Assembly (NCBI GenBank): GCA_035906235.1
Contig: JAMIFN010000082.1
Location: forward strand, 1 to 54,802
DNA: 54,802 nucleotides
Direction of reading: 5' to 3'
Origin: JAMIFN01 sp035906235
GTDB taxonomy: Bacteria; Pseudomonadota; Gammaproteobacteria; Burkholderiales; Burkholderiaceae_C
This document shows positions 15,268 through 22,772 of this stretch, one piece after another. Position 1 is the stretch's first letter, and the number at the start of each line of letters is the position of its first letter. Below the pieces are notes generated by a model. The model was not told where the DNA came from, searched no databases, and saw nothing but the letters and a program-made list of their open reading frames with translations. Both the position numbers and the translations under genes were made by a program.

Positions 15268-15597
15268 TTAGCGCAGCAGCTCAGACAGTTTGTCGCTTTT
15301 ATCTTTCCATTGCTCGGCTTGTGGCAGAGCAGGTTTGCGGCGGGTAATGCTGGTCCAGTGGGGTTGCTTGGCCAGCTCAGCGTTGATCTGCACGAAATGG
15401 GCCTGCTCTGGGGGCAGGTCTTCCTCGGCATAAATGGCAGCAACAGGGCATTCTGGGATGCACACGGCGCAATCTATGCACTCGTCGGGGTCGATGACCA
15501 ACATGTTTTCGCCTTCACGAAAACAATCGACGGGGCAGACATCGACGCAGTCGGTGTATTTGCACTGAATACAGGCATCAACTACAACATGCACCAT
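15268..15597 (-). CDS. FdxA-type ferredoxin (copy 2, tandem paralogue)
   Basis: A 109-residue protein with the same length and cysteine layout as its downstream neighbour (CIQCKYTDCVDVCPVDCF and CIDCAVCIPECPVAAIY). The first 60 residues are nearly identical, while the C-terminal 40 residues diverge (HFVQINAELAKQPHW). This points to a tandem duplication with divergence outside the cluster domain. It is the first gene of the probable ferredoxin-ferredoxin-flavoprotein transcription unit. Confidence 0.92.
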   Translation of the reverse strand: MVHVVVDACIQCKYTDCVDVCPVDCFREGENMLVIDPDECIDCAVCIPECPVAAIYAEEDLPPEQAHFVQINAELAKQPHWTSITRRKPALPQAEQWKDKSDKLSELLR

Positions 15598-15698
15598 CGC
15601 TTAAGCACCTTTTCGACCAACACTTTTTTACACGAACGGCGGCGATTGTAGCTGCTTTGGGGCTAAGCCTTAAATGCAAAGCCTTGGTTCTTCAAAGT

Positions 15699-17576
15699 CT
15701 ATTCAGACTGCGGCGGCTGAGGCTGGCTGGCTTTTGCCCACCAGGTCTGAATCGCCCAATCCTCGCCCGGGGCATAGGGCGGCATGGTTGCTGGGCGGCT
15801 TAAGTGCTGGGTGTTATAGACGATACGGTGGCTGGTGGCCGCCCATTGCGGGATGAGGTAATTGCTGTGGGCGATGACGCGGTCTAGGGCGCGGCAGGCG
15901 GGCAGCAAATCGGCTTTACTTTGCGCGGCCACCATGCGGGCGACCAAGGCATCTACCACGGGGCTTTTGACGCCAGCGTAGTTGCCCGAATCGGGGGTGT
16001 CGGCGGCGCGGCTGCCAAAAATTTCGGCGTATTCTTGCCCAGGGTTGAGGCTGCCGCCGTAGGCGATCGTGGTCATATCAAAGTCAAATGTTTGTAAGCG
16101 AGCCTGGTACAGGGCAAAGTCGGTGGGGCGGATGCTTAGCACGATGCCCAGCTTGGCTAAATTGCGCGCCCAGGGCGTGACGGTGCGCATACTGGCTTCA
16201 CCGCTGTCGAGGTATTCCAGCTCCAGCTTTTGCCCTTGGGCATTGCGCAAGATATTGTCGGCGCCCAAACGCCAGCCCGCTGCGTGCAGCAGGGCTTGCG
16301 CGAGTCGCAAATTGCCGCGCAAGCCAGCTGGCGTATCGGTGCGTGGCGCAATATAGCCCGTGCCAAATACGGCAGCTGGCAGTTGCTTGCGATAGGGGGC
16401 AAGCAAGGCCAGTTCAGCGCCATGAGGGGGTGGATAGGGCAGGCCGTTTTTTTGCAAACCACTGGCTTGGCAATCGGTATTGCCAAAAATGCCTTGCACG
16501 CGGCTGTAAGCACCATAGAACAGCTGGCGGTTCATCCATTCGTAATCCATGGCCAGCGCTAGTGCCTGGCGCACGCGAATATCTTGCAGCAGGGGGCGGC
16601 GGGTGTTGAGCACGGTGCTTTGAAAGCCTGTGGGCAGTTGGTGCGTGAATTCGGCCTTGACCAGCTCGCCCGAGCTAAAGCGTTTGCCCGTGGTTTGCCT
16701 GGCCCAATCGCGGGCGCTGAAAAAACGCATCAGGTCAAATTCGCCCGCTTTCAGGGCTTCTAGCCTAGCGGTTTGGTCTTGGTAAATTTTGACGCTGATG
16801 CGCTTGAAATTAAAACTGCCCACGCGCACATTCAGGCCGCTGCCCCAGTAATTTTTATCGCGCACATAAGTGATGTCGCGCCCAAAAACCACGGGGCCGA
16901 TACGGTAGGGGCCGCTGCCTATGGGGGGCTCGAGCACGACTTGCGCAAAGGGCTTGCCCTTGCCCCAATCGCGGCTAAAAATTGGCAGGCTGCCCAGCAG
17001 CAGGGGCAGCTGGCGGTCGGGCGCAAGCAGATCAAAACGGATGCTTTGCGCGTTCAGCACCACTGCCGCTTTGACGCCAGCTAATAGGGTTTTGTAGGCG
17101 GGGCTGCAGTCGGGGCCAATCAAGGTGTTGTAGCTGTGCAGCACATCAGCGGCTTGCACGGGCTTGCCGTTGTGAAAACGCGCCTTGGGGTTGAGGTGGA
17201 AGGTGACGGATAGGCCGTCAGCTGCCACTTGTACATCATCGGCCAGCAGGCCGTAGGCGCTGGCCGATTCGTCCAAGCTGGGCGTGAGCAGGCTGTCAAA
17301 CAGCAAATCGCTTAAATAGGCGGGGGCGCTGCCTTTGATGGTGAAGGGGTTGTATTTGTCGTAATTGGAAGTGCGCAAATTCGACACCAAGGCCAAATCG
17401 CCGCCCTGGGGCGCTTGCGGGTTCACATAATCGAAATGGCTAAAGCCCTGCGGGTATTTCAAATCTCCCCAGAGCGCATAGCCGTGGGCGGCGTGGGCGG
17501 GTGGGCTGAGAAAAAAGCTGACGCAAAAGCAAGTGAGGGCTAGGCCAAGTGGGGCAAAAATTCGCGGGATGCTCAT
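15699..17576 (-). CDS. ABC transporter oligopeptide-binding protein (YejA-like, SBP family 5)
   Basis: A 625-residue periplasmic protein. A signal peptide (hydrophobic to about residue 22, cleavage after AHA) precedes HGYALWGDLKYPQGFSHFDYVNPQAPQGG, the start typical of YejA/microcin C-type binding proteins. The family 5 core follows, with YESLLTPS-like FDSLLTPSLDE and the C-terminal lobe FDMTTIAYGGSLNPGQEY. It would bind oligopeptides for an ABC importer, but no permease or ATPase genes are adjacent. The ATG at 17576 is preferred over one six codons earlier because of the signal peptide. It diverges from fabI across a 54-base gap. Confidence 0.88.
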   Translation of the reverse strand: MSIPRIFAPLGLALTCFCVSFFLSPPAHAAHGYALWGDLKYPQGFSHFDYVNPQAPQGGDLALVSNLRTSNYDKYNPFTIKGSAPAYLSDLLFDSLLTPSLDESASAYGLLADDVQVAADGLSVTFHLNPKARFHNGKPVQAADVLHSYNTLIGPDCSPAYKTLLAGVKAAVVLNAQSIRFDLLAPDRQLPLLLGSLPIFSRDWGKGKPFAQVVLEPPIGSGPYRIGPVVFGRDITYVRDKNYWGSGLNVRVGSFNFKRISVKIYQDQTARLEALKAGEFDLMRFFSARDWARQTTGKRFSSGELVKAEFTHQLPTGFQSTVLNTRRPLLQDIRVRQALALAMDYEWMNRQLFYGAYSRVQGIFGNTDCQASGLQKNGLPYPPPHGAELALLAPYRKQLPAAVFGTGYIAPRTDTPAGLRGNLRLAQALLHAAGWRLGADNILRNAQGQKLELEYLDSGEASMRTVTPWARNLAKLGIVLSIRPTDFALYQARLQTFDFDMTTIAYGGSLNPGQEYAEIFGSRAADTPDSGNYAGVKSPVVDALVARMVAAQSKADLLPACRALDRVIAHSNYLIPQWAATSHRIVYNTQHLSRPATMPPYAPGEDWAIQTWWAKASQPQPPQSE

Positions 17577-17630
17577 GCGACAATTCTGCACCAATTGGTT
17601 TTGTCCAGTAGATTAAATAGAGGAATAAAT

Positions 17631-18419
17631 ATGGGTTTTCTCAAAGGCAAAAAACTGCTGATTACGGGCGTGCTGTCGAATCGCTCTATCGCTTACGGCG
17701 TGGCTAAAGCCTGCCACGAACAAGGCGCCGAGCTGGCCTTTAGCTATGTGGGCGAACGCTTTAAAGACCGCATCACCGAATTTGCTGCCGAGTTTGGCTC
17801 GAACTTGGTGTTTGAGTGCGATGTGGCGAGCGACGCGCAAATCACGCAGATGTTTGCGGATTTAGAGAAAGTCTGGCCCAAGTTTGACGGCTTTGTGCAC
17901 GCCATTGGCTTTGCCCCACGCGAGGCGATAGCGGGTGATTATTTAGACGGCATCTCGCGCGAGGCCAGCACGATTGCGCACGATATTTCGGCTTACAGCT
18001 TTCCGGCCATGGCCAAGGCCTGCCGCCATATGCTCAATGACAAAGCCGCGCTGCTGACGCTTTCTTATTTAGGCTCGGTGCGCATGGTGCCGGCCTACAA
18101 CACCATGGGCATGGCCAAGGCTTCGCTCGAAGCCTCGGTGCGCTATATGGCCGAATCGCTGGGGCCGCGCGGTGTGCGCGTCAATGGCATCAGCGCCGGC
18201 CCCATCAAAACCTTGGCTGCCAGCGGCATCAAAGGCTTTGGCAAAATTTTGAAAGTGGTGGAAGAGTTCTCGCCCATCCGCCGCAATGTTACGGTGGAAG
18301 ATGTCGGCAATGTGGCGGCCTTCTTGCTCAGCGATTTGGCTGGTGGCGTGACGGCAGAAATCACCTATGTCGATGGCGGCTTTAGCCAAGTGGTCAGCGG
18401 CATTGGGTCTTTAGAATAA
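17631..18419 (+). CDS. fabI: Enoyl-[acyl-carrier-protein] reductase (NADH)
   Basis: A 262-residue enzyme catalysing the last step of fatty-acid elongation in the cytoplasm. It has the start GFLKGKKLLITGVLSNRSIAYG, the catalytic YNTMGMAKASLEASVRYMA (Tyr-x6-Lys), the SYLGSVRMVPAY loop and the C-terminal YVDGGFSQV. Length matches E. coli FabI (262). The ATG at 17631 has GAGGA eight bases before it. It is divergent from the peptide-binding protein. The transcript ends in a hairpin formed from a dispersed repeat. Confidence 0.97.
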   Translation: MGFLKGKKLLITGVLSNRSIAYGVAKACHEQGAELAFSYVGERFKDRITEFAAEFGSNLVFECDVASDAQITQMFADLEKVWPKFDGFVHAIGFAPREAIAGDYLDGISREASTIAHDISAYSFPAMAKACRHMLNDKAALLTLSYLGSVRMVPAYNTMGMAKASLEASVRYMAESLGPRGVRVNGISAGPIKTLAASGIKGFGKILKVVEEFSPIRRNVTVEDVGNVAAFLLSDLAGGVTAEITYVDGGFSQVVSGIGSLE

Positions 18420-18427
18420 CGCTTTGT

Positions 18428-18485
18428 TTTTGATAGCTGCTCTGGCAGGTTTTTCGGCCTAAAACGCCAAAAACCTGCCTTTTTT
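18428..18485 (+). repeat. Dispersed repeat that also forms the fabI terminator
   Basis: The copy reads GATAGCTGCTCTGGCAGG, then TTTTTCGGCCTAAAACGCC, and is extended by an inverted AAAAACCTGCC and a T run. Arms GGCAGGTTTTT/AAAAACCTGCC (18444-18479) make a rho-independent terminator. The repeat begins eight bases after the fabI stop, with its AGCT end facing fabI. Confidence 0.85.
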
Positions 18486-18487
18486 AT

Positions 18488-20110
18488 ATGAAGAAACTGT
18501 TTGCTCGCCCTTTCGGGGCTTTGTCCCTATTGGTGATATGCAGTGTTTGGCTGGCCACGCTGGGCAATCTCCCCTTGTGGCGTGAGCTGGGGCGTTTGGG
18601 GCAGCTGCAAAATACCAGTGGCTGGCTGCTGGCTCTGGGCTTGGGGCTGGTGATTTTTAGCACCACCGTGCTACTGGGCGCGCTACTGGCTTGGCGCAAA
18701 ACGGTCAAACCGCTGCTCACGCTGCTGCTTTTACTGGCGGCCTTTGCCAGTTATTACGAATGGCAGTTTGGCGTGGTCATCGACCCCACCATGGTTACCA
18801 ATGTGCTGCAAACCGATGTGCGCGAGGCGCGCGATGTGCTCAGCGGGCAGTTGTTTTTATTTGTTGCCGGCATTGCCTTGCTGCCCATGATTTGGTTGTG
18901 GCGCCTGCCACTTGCGCCTGCGCCCAGCTGCTGGCGAGGTTTGGTGCAGCGCTTGGGGCTGATGTTGGTGGCGCTGGCGGTTTTGGTTGCTAGCTTGCTG
19001 GCGGTGTATCAGCCCCTGGCCAGTTTGATGCGCAACCACACCCAGGTGCGCTATTTGATGAATCCGCTCAACAGCATTTGGGCAACGGGCGTAGTGACTG
19101 CCCGCCATTTGCAAACCCCCAAGCACTTGCAAAGCATAGGCTTGGATGCGGTTTGGACGGGACAGGCTGGCGCTAAGCCCAAAATCTTGCTTTTGGTGGT
19201 GGGTGAGACGGCACGCAGCGCCAACTTTCAGCTCAATGGCTACGGGCGTGCTACCAACCCTTTACTGAGCAAACGCCCTGATGTGTTGAGTTTTAGCCAA
19301 GTGGCCTCCTGTGGTACCAGCACTGCGGCCTCTTTGCCTTGTATGTTCGCTCAAGAAGGCAGAAGCGATTACCAAAGCGGCGGCTATGAAGAAAACCTGC
19401 TGGATGTGCTGCAACGCGCAGGCCTGGCTGTGTTGTGGCTAGACAACCAATCGGGCTGCAAGGGCGTGTGCGCGCGCGTGCCCACGGTATCGACGAGCGC
19501 AGCTAAAGACCCTGCCTATTGCGCTGGCGGAGAATGCATGGACGCCATCATGATCAGCCGCCTAGATGCCGAAATCGCCAAATTGCCAGCCGAGCGCCGC
19601 GCCAAAGGCGTGGTGGTGGTGCTGCACCAAATGGGCAGCCACGGCCCAGCGTATTTCAAACGCAGCCCGAGCGCGCAAAAAACTTTTCAGCCTGAATGCC
19701 AGAGCACAACTTTGCAAGATTGCCCACGGCAAAACATCGTCAATGCCTATGACAACAGCATCGTCTATACCGACTTTGTTTTGAATAAAGCCATAGATTG
19801 GCTGCAAAGCCGCGCAGATACTGCCAGAGGCGCTATGCTTTATGTATCAGACCACGGCGAATCGCTGGGTGAAAACAATCTCTACCTGCACGGCCTGCCT
19901 TATGCGATTGCGCCTGATTTTCAAAAACATGTGCCCTGGATAGCTTGGCAGCGGCCTGATTTTGGTATGGATAGCAACTGCCTGCGCCAGCGCCGCGATG
20001 TGCCGATTTCGCATGACAACCTATTCCATACCGTGCTGGGCATGATGCAGGTGCAAACGAGCGTGTACGACAAAAGTCTGGATGCGTATGCCAGCTGTCA
20101 GCGCCGTTGA
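18488..20110 (+). CDS. eptA: Lipid A phosphoethanolamine transferase (EptA/MCR-like)
   Basis: A 540-residue inner-membrane enzyme. About five N-terminal helices (residues 10-175) precede a periplasmic alkaline-phosphatase-fold domain with VVGETARSANFQL (metal ligand Glu240), CGTSTAASLPCMF with the nucleophilic Thr279, HQMGSHGPAY and YVSDHGESLGEN, plus disulfide cysteines. The family moves phosphoethanolamine from phosphatidylethanolamine to lipid A, lowering the negative charge that cationic peptides such as polymyxins bind. The start is odd: ATG 18488 lies right after the U run of the fabI terminator with no ribosome-binding site. A later start would remove the first helix. Confidence 0.92.
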   Translation: MKKLFARPFGALSLLVICSVWLATLGNLPLWRELGRLGQLQNTSGWLLALGLGLVIFSTTVLLGALLAWRKTVKPLLTLLLLLAAFASYYEWQFGVVIDPTMVTNVLQTDVREARDVLSGQLFLFVAGIALLPMIWLWRLPLAPAPSCWRGLVQRLGLMLVALAVLVASLLAVYQPLASLMRNHTQVRYLMNPLNSIWATGVVTARHLQTPKHLQSIGLDAVWTGQAGAKPKILLLVVGETARSANFQLNGYGRATNPLLSKRPDVLSFSQVASCGTSTAASLPCMFAQEGRSDYQSGGYEENLLDVLQRAGLAVLWLDNQSGCKGVCARVPTVSTSAAKDPAYCAGGECMDAIMISRLDAEIAKLPAERRAKGVVVVLHQMGSHGPAYFKRSPSAQKTFQPECQSTTLQDCPRQNIVNAYDNSIVYTDFVLNKAIDWLQSRADTARGAMLYVSDHGESLGENNLYLHGLPYAIAPDFQKHVPWIAWQRPDFGMDSNCLRQRRDVPISHDNLFHTVLGMMQVQTSVYDKSLDAYASCQRR

Positions 20111-20130
20111 TGGCGAGCGCCTCATGTATC

Positions 20131-20155
20131 AATAAGCCGCCTTGTGCGGCTTATC
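20131..20155 (+). terminator. Hairpin after the phosphoethanolamine transferase gene
   Basis: Stem ATAAGCCGC/GCGGCTTAT with a short loop, 20 bases past the stop. It has no clear T run, so termination may be weak. Confidence 0.5.
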
Positions 20156-20190
20156 GTGGCTTAGGATGCTTGGCGTGCGTGTTTGAGACA

Positions 20191-20220
20191 AAAAAAAGCC
20201 CTTGAATTGCTTCAAGGGCT
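20191..20220 (-). terminator. Terminator of the tRNA-Ala/Glu/Asp transcript
   Basis: Stem AGCCCTTGAA/TTCAAGGGCT (20197-20220) is followed on the minus strand by a run of T (20191-20197). It lies 18 bases past the tRNA-Asp 3' end. Confidence 0.88.
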
Positions 20221-20237
20221 GATTTTCAAATCGATGT

Positions 20238-20314
20238 TGGCGGAGTGGACGGGACTCGAACCCGCGACCCCCGGCGTGACAGGCCGGTATTCTAACCAAC
20301 TGAACTACCACTCC
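20238..20314 (-). tRNA. tRNA-Asp (GUC)
   Basis: A 77-nt cloverleaf. Acceptor GGAGTGG pairs with CCACTCC, the D-arm contains TAGTTCAGTTGG, the anticodon loop reads CTGTCAC with GTC, and the T-loop is TTCGAGT. The CCA end is encoded. Last gene of a three-tRNA minus-strand cluster. Confidence 0.96.
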
Positions 20315-20367
20315 AATCTCGCACAGGGTTTTCAGTTAAACCACATGCAAAGCCAAGGCGTTAAACC

Positions 20368-20443
20368 TGGCGACCCTACGGGGATTCGAACCCCGGTACT
20401 CACCGTGAAAGGGTGATGTCCTAGGCCTCTAGACGATAGGGTC
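20368..20443 (-). tRNA. tRNA-Glu (UUC)
   Basis: A 76-nt cloverleaf. Acceptor GACCCTA/TAGGGTC with discriminator G, D-arm region TCGTCTAGAGGCC, anticodon loop CTTTCAC with TTC, T-loop TTCGAAT, encoded CCA. Confidence 0.96.
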
Positions 20444-20515
20444 ATCATTTACTCAAGTCCGCTAGTATAACATATTTTTGCATCTCTACAAAAAACATCA
20501 AACCACAGTTTTGTT

Positions 20516-20591
<76 letters not shown>

Positions 20592-20639
20592 AACTGTGAT
20601 TCAGTGCCATGTTAGCCTTGAATCGGAACAGCCCGCTAT

Positions 20640-20667
20640 TCTATAGAATTTTTGGCTATTTTGGCAA
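20640..20667 (-). promoter_or_regulatory. Predicted sigma-70 promoter of the tRNA cluster
   Basis: On the minus strand TTGCCA (-35) is separated by 16 bases from TATAGA (-10), about 50 bases upstream of tRNA-Ala. Confidence 0.55.
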
Positions 20668-20709
20668 GTTGGGCGATTTTTTTTTGATTTTCTGTCGCTG
20701 CAGCAAAGC

Positions 20710-21516
20710 CTAGCCCCATTGTACGCAGCGCATACCTACTGGCGCCTGCGGGTAGCTGCCATCTAATAAATGCGTGATCGACTCCTCTGCGCGGCTTGCA
20801 CCAGCAGCGTAGAGTAAGGGCGCGTAATGTTCGAGGCTGGGGTGGGCGGCCTGCAGCAGGCTGAGTGCAGTTGGGCTGTCAAACTGCGTCAAAAGTTGAT
20901 GTTCACGCGCATCAATGGCGTGCGCAATCTGGGCATCAAAGGCACAAGCTTGCTGCCACAAGCTGTGCTGGCGCGGTAGGCGCATCAGGCCAAAGTTGTG
21001 GACGGTATTGCCCGAGCCGATGAGGAGAACGCCGCGCTCACGCAAGCAGCCCAGCGCTTGCCCTGCCTGATAGTGCGCCCGCAGATCAGCACGGGCATTA
21101 AGCGAGAGCTGTAGCACGGGGATATCCGCCTGTGGAAACAGGTGCATGAGCACCGTCCAAGCGCCGTGGTCCAAGCCCCATTGCTCGCCATCGCCGCGTA
21201 GCTGCAGCTGGGGCAGCGCTTGCATGATTTCTTGCGCGATAGCGGCACTGCCTGGCGCTGGATAACGCAGGGCAAAAAGTTCGGCTGGAAAACCGCCGAA
21301 ATCGTGAATGGTACGCGGCTGCGCTGCCGTGGTGATTTGCCAGCCTTCGGTAAGCCAGTGTGCGCTGATGAGCAAAATGGCGCGTGGCTGCGGGTAACTG
21401 GTGCGCAGGCGCTGCCCCCAAGCCTGCCATTGCAGTTTGAAGGGGTTGTCGTCTAGGGCGTGCATGGGGTTGCCATGGCCGATGAATAAAACGGGTTGGA
21501 GTGCTGGTGCAGACAT
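20710..21516 (-). CDS. ygiD: DODA-type extradiol dioxygenase (YgiD-like)
   Basis: A 268-residue enzyme of the class III extradiol dioxygenase/LigB superfamily. Metal-site histidines are in LFIGHGNPMHALDDN, SAHWLTEGW, WGLDHGAWTVL and GSGNTVHNFG, in the order seen in 4,5-DOPA dioxygenase-like YgiD. E. coli YgiD has 271 residues. The physiological substrate in bacteria is uncertain. The ATG at 21516 starts just before PVLFIGHGNP; an extension upstream is proline/arginine-rich and rejected. It is divergent from ribE. Confidence 0.92.
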   Translation of the reverse strand: MSAPALQPVLFIGHGNPMHALDDNPFKLQWQAWGQRLRTSYPQPRAILLISAHWLTEGWQITTAAQPRTIHDFGGFPAELFALRYPAPGSAAIAQEIMQALPQLQLRGDGEQWGLDHGAWTVLMHLFPQADIPVLQLSLNARADLRAHYQAGQALGCLRERGVLLIGSGNTVHNFGLMRLPRQHSLWQQACAFDAQIAHAIDAREHQLLTQFDSPTALSLLQAAHPSLEHYAPLLYAAGASRAEESITHLLDGSYPQAPVGMRCVQWG

Positions 21517-21628
21517 GGGGCAAATTGTGCGCCAGATAGCGGGCGGGCGGCGCTTGCGCGGTGATAATCGGCCTTTTGCGGCTTGGGCTGCTAGCAAATA
21601 GTTTGGTCATCAGACATAAGGGAGTGCC

Positions 21629-22255
21629 ATGTTTACAGGCATCATCACCGCCGTTGGGCGAATTGAGACGGTGGAGTCTCTGGGGCAGGGCGCAGGCTTT
21701 GGCGCGCGCGTGTGGGTCAGTGTGCCGGCGGCTTATTTAGACGATGTAGGCTTGGGCGACAGCATTGCCATGCAGGGTGCCTGCATGACGGTGACGCAAT
21801 TGCACCCTGCAAAACTGCAGTTTGTGGTCGAGGTCTCGGCTGAATCGTTGGACAAAACCCGGGGCTATGCCCAGGGCGAGCGCATCAATTTAGAAAAAGC
21901 CTTGCGCGCGCACGATCGCCTGGGTGGGCATATCGTCACCGGCCATGTGGACGCGCTGGCGCAGGTGCAGCGGTTTGAAGCCGTGGGCGAGAGCTGGCTT
22001 TTGGTGGTGCGCGTGCCGCCAGCCTTGGCCAAGTTTTTTGCCTATAAAGGCTCGATCACGGTTAATGGCACTAGCCTGACGGTCAATAGCGTGCAAGACA
22101 GCGCAGCGGGCTGCGATGTCAGCATCAATTTGATCAGCCACACCGTCGAAAACACCGCGCTAGGCGATGTAAAAGTCGGCAGCGCCGTGAATGTCGAGGT
22201 GGATTTGATCGCCCGCTATTGCGAACGCATATTGGGCGAACGCAGCCTTGCTTAA
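21629..22255 (+). CDS. ribE: Riboflavin synthase alpha chain
   Basis: A 208-residue enzyme dismutating two lumazine molecules to riboflavin. It starts with the invariant MFTGIITAVGRIE and has two tandem lumazine-binding domains: GDSIAMQGACMTVTQ in the first half and KGSITVNGTSLTVNSV in the second, with HIVTGHVD between. The start has an AAGGGAG ribosome-binding site. No FMN riboswitch is visible in the leader. The RidA-like gene follows after 20 bases. Confidence 0.96.
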   Translation: MFTGIITAVGRIETVESLGQGAGFGARVWVSVPAAYLDDVGLGDSIAMQGACMTVTQLHPAKLQFVVEVSAESLDKTRGYAQGERINLEKALRAHDRLGGHIVTGHVDALAQVQRFEAVGESWLLVVRVPPALAKFFAYKGSITVNGTSLTVNSVQDSAAGCDVSINLISHTVENTALGDVKVGSAVNVEVDLIARYCERILGERSLA

Positions 22256-22275
22256 GCACTCAAGAGGACAACACC

Positions 22276-22734
22276 ATGCATCCCGAAGAAAAACTCGCCC
22301 AGCTGGGCATCACTTTGCCCGCAGCCGCTAGCCCTGCTGCCGTCTATGTGCCCTTTGTGCAAAGCGGCAATTTGCTGTTTTTAAGCGGCCACATCCCCAA
22401 GCGCGATGGCGCGGTAGTCACGGGGCAATTGGGGCGCAATATGCAAACTGCTGAGGCCAAGCAAGTCGCACGCGCAGTAAGCATAGATCTGCTGGGCACG
22501 CTCAAAGCCGCTGTGGGGGATTTGGGGCGTATCCAGCGCATCGTCAAAGTTATGGGGCTGGTCAATTCCACGCCCGACTTTACCGAACAGCATTTGGTCA
22601 TCAATGGCTGCTCAGAGTTATTCGGCGAAGTTTTTGGCGACAAAGGCGTACACGCCCGCAGCGCCTTTGGCGTAGCACAAATCCCTTTGGGGGCTTGCGT
22701 CGAAATAGAGCTGATTGCCGAGATTTCCTCGTAA
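22276..22734 (+). CDS. RidA/YjgF-family protein
   Basis: A 152-residue protein of the larger YjgF subfamily: YVPFVQSGNLLFLSGHIPKRDG, GQLGRNM, an alpha segment with DLLGTLKAAVGDLGRI, and the C-terminal HARSAFGVAQIPLGACVEIE. True RidA hydrolyses reactive enamine/imine intermediates, but this longer group has a different active-site pocket and an unclear role. It probably shares a transcript with ribE. Its stop codon is the first three bases of a dispersed repeat. Confidence 0.9.
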   Translation: MHPEEKLAQLGITLPAAASPAAVYVPFVQSGNLLFLSGHIPKRDGAVVTGQLGRNMQTAEAKQVARAVSIDLLGTLKAAVGDLGRIQRIVKVMGLVNSTPDFTEQHLVINGCSELFGEVFGDKGVHARSAFGVAQIPLGACVEIELIAEISS

Positions 22735-22760
22735 AACCTGCCTGAGCAGCTCACTTTTTG
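22732..22760 (+). repeat. Dispersed repeat between ridA-like gene and DUF3426 gene
   Basis: The copy AAAACCTGCCTGAGCAGCT, then CACTTTTTG, begins at the stop codon of the RidA-like gene. Its AGCT end faces the next start 12 bases away. Confidence 0.8.
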
Positions 22761-22772
22761 ATACCAACTGCC

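Noticed and set aside
21517..21628. FMN riboswitch before ribE
   Set aside because: The interval is about 110 bases and lacks the conserved RFN element blocks.
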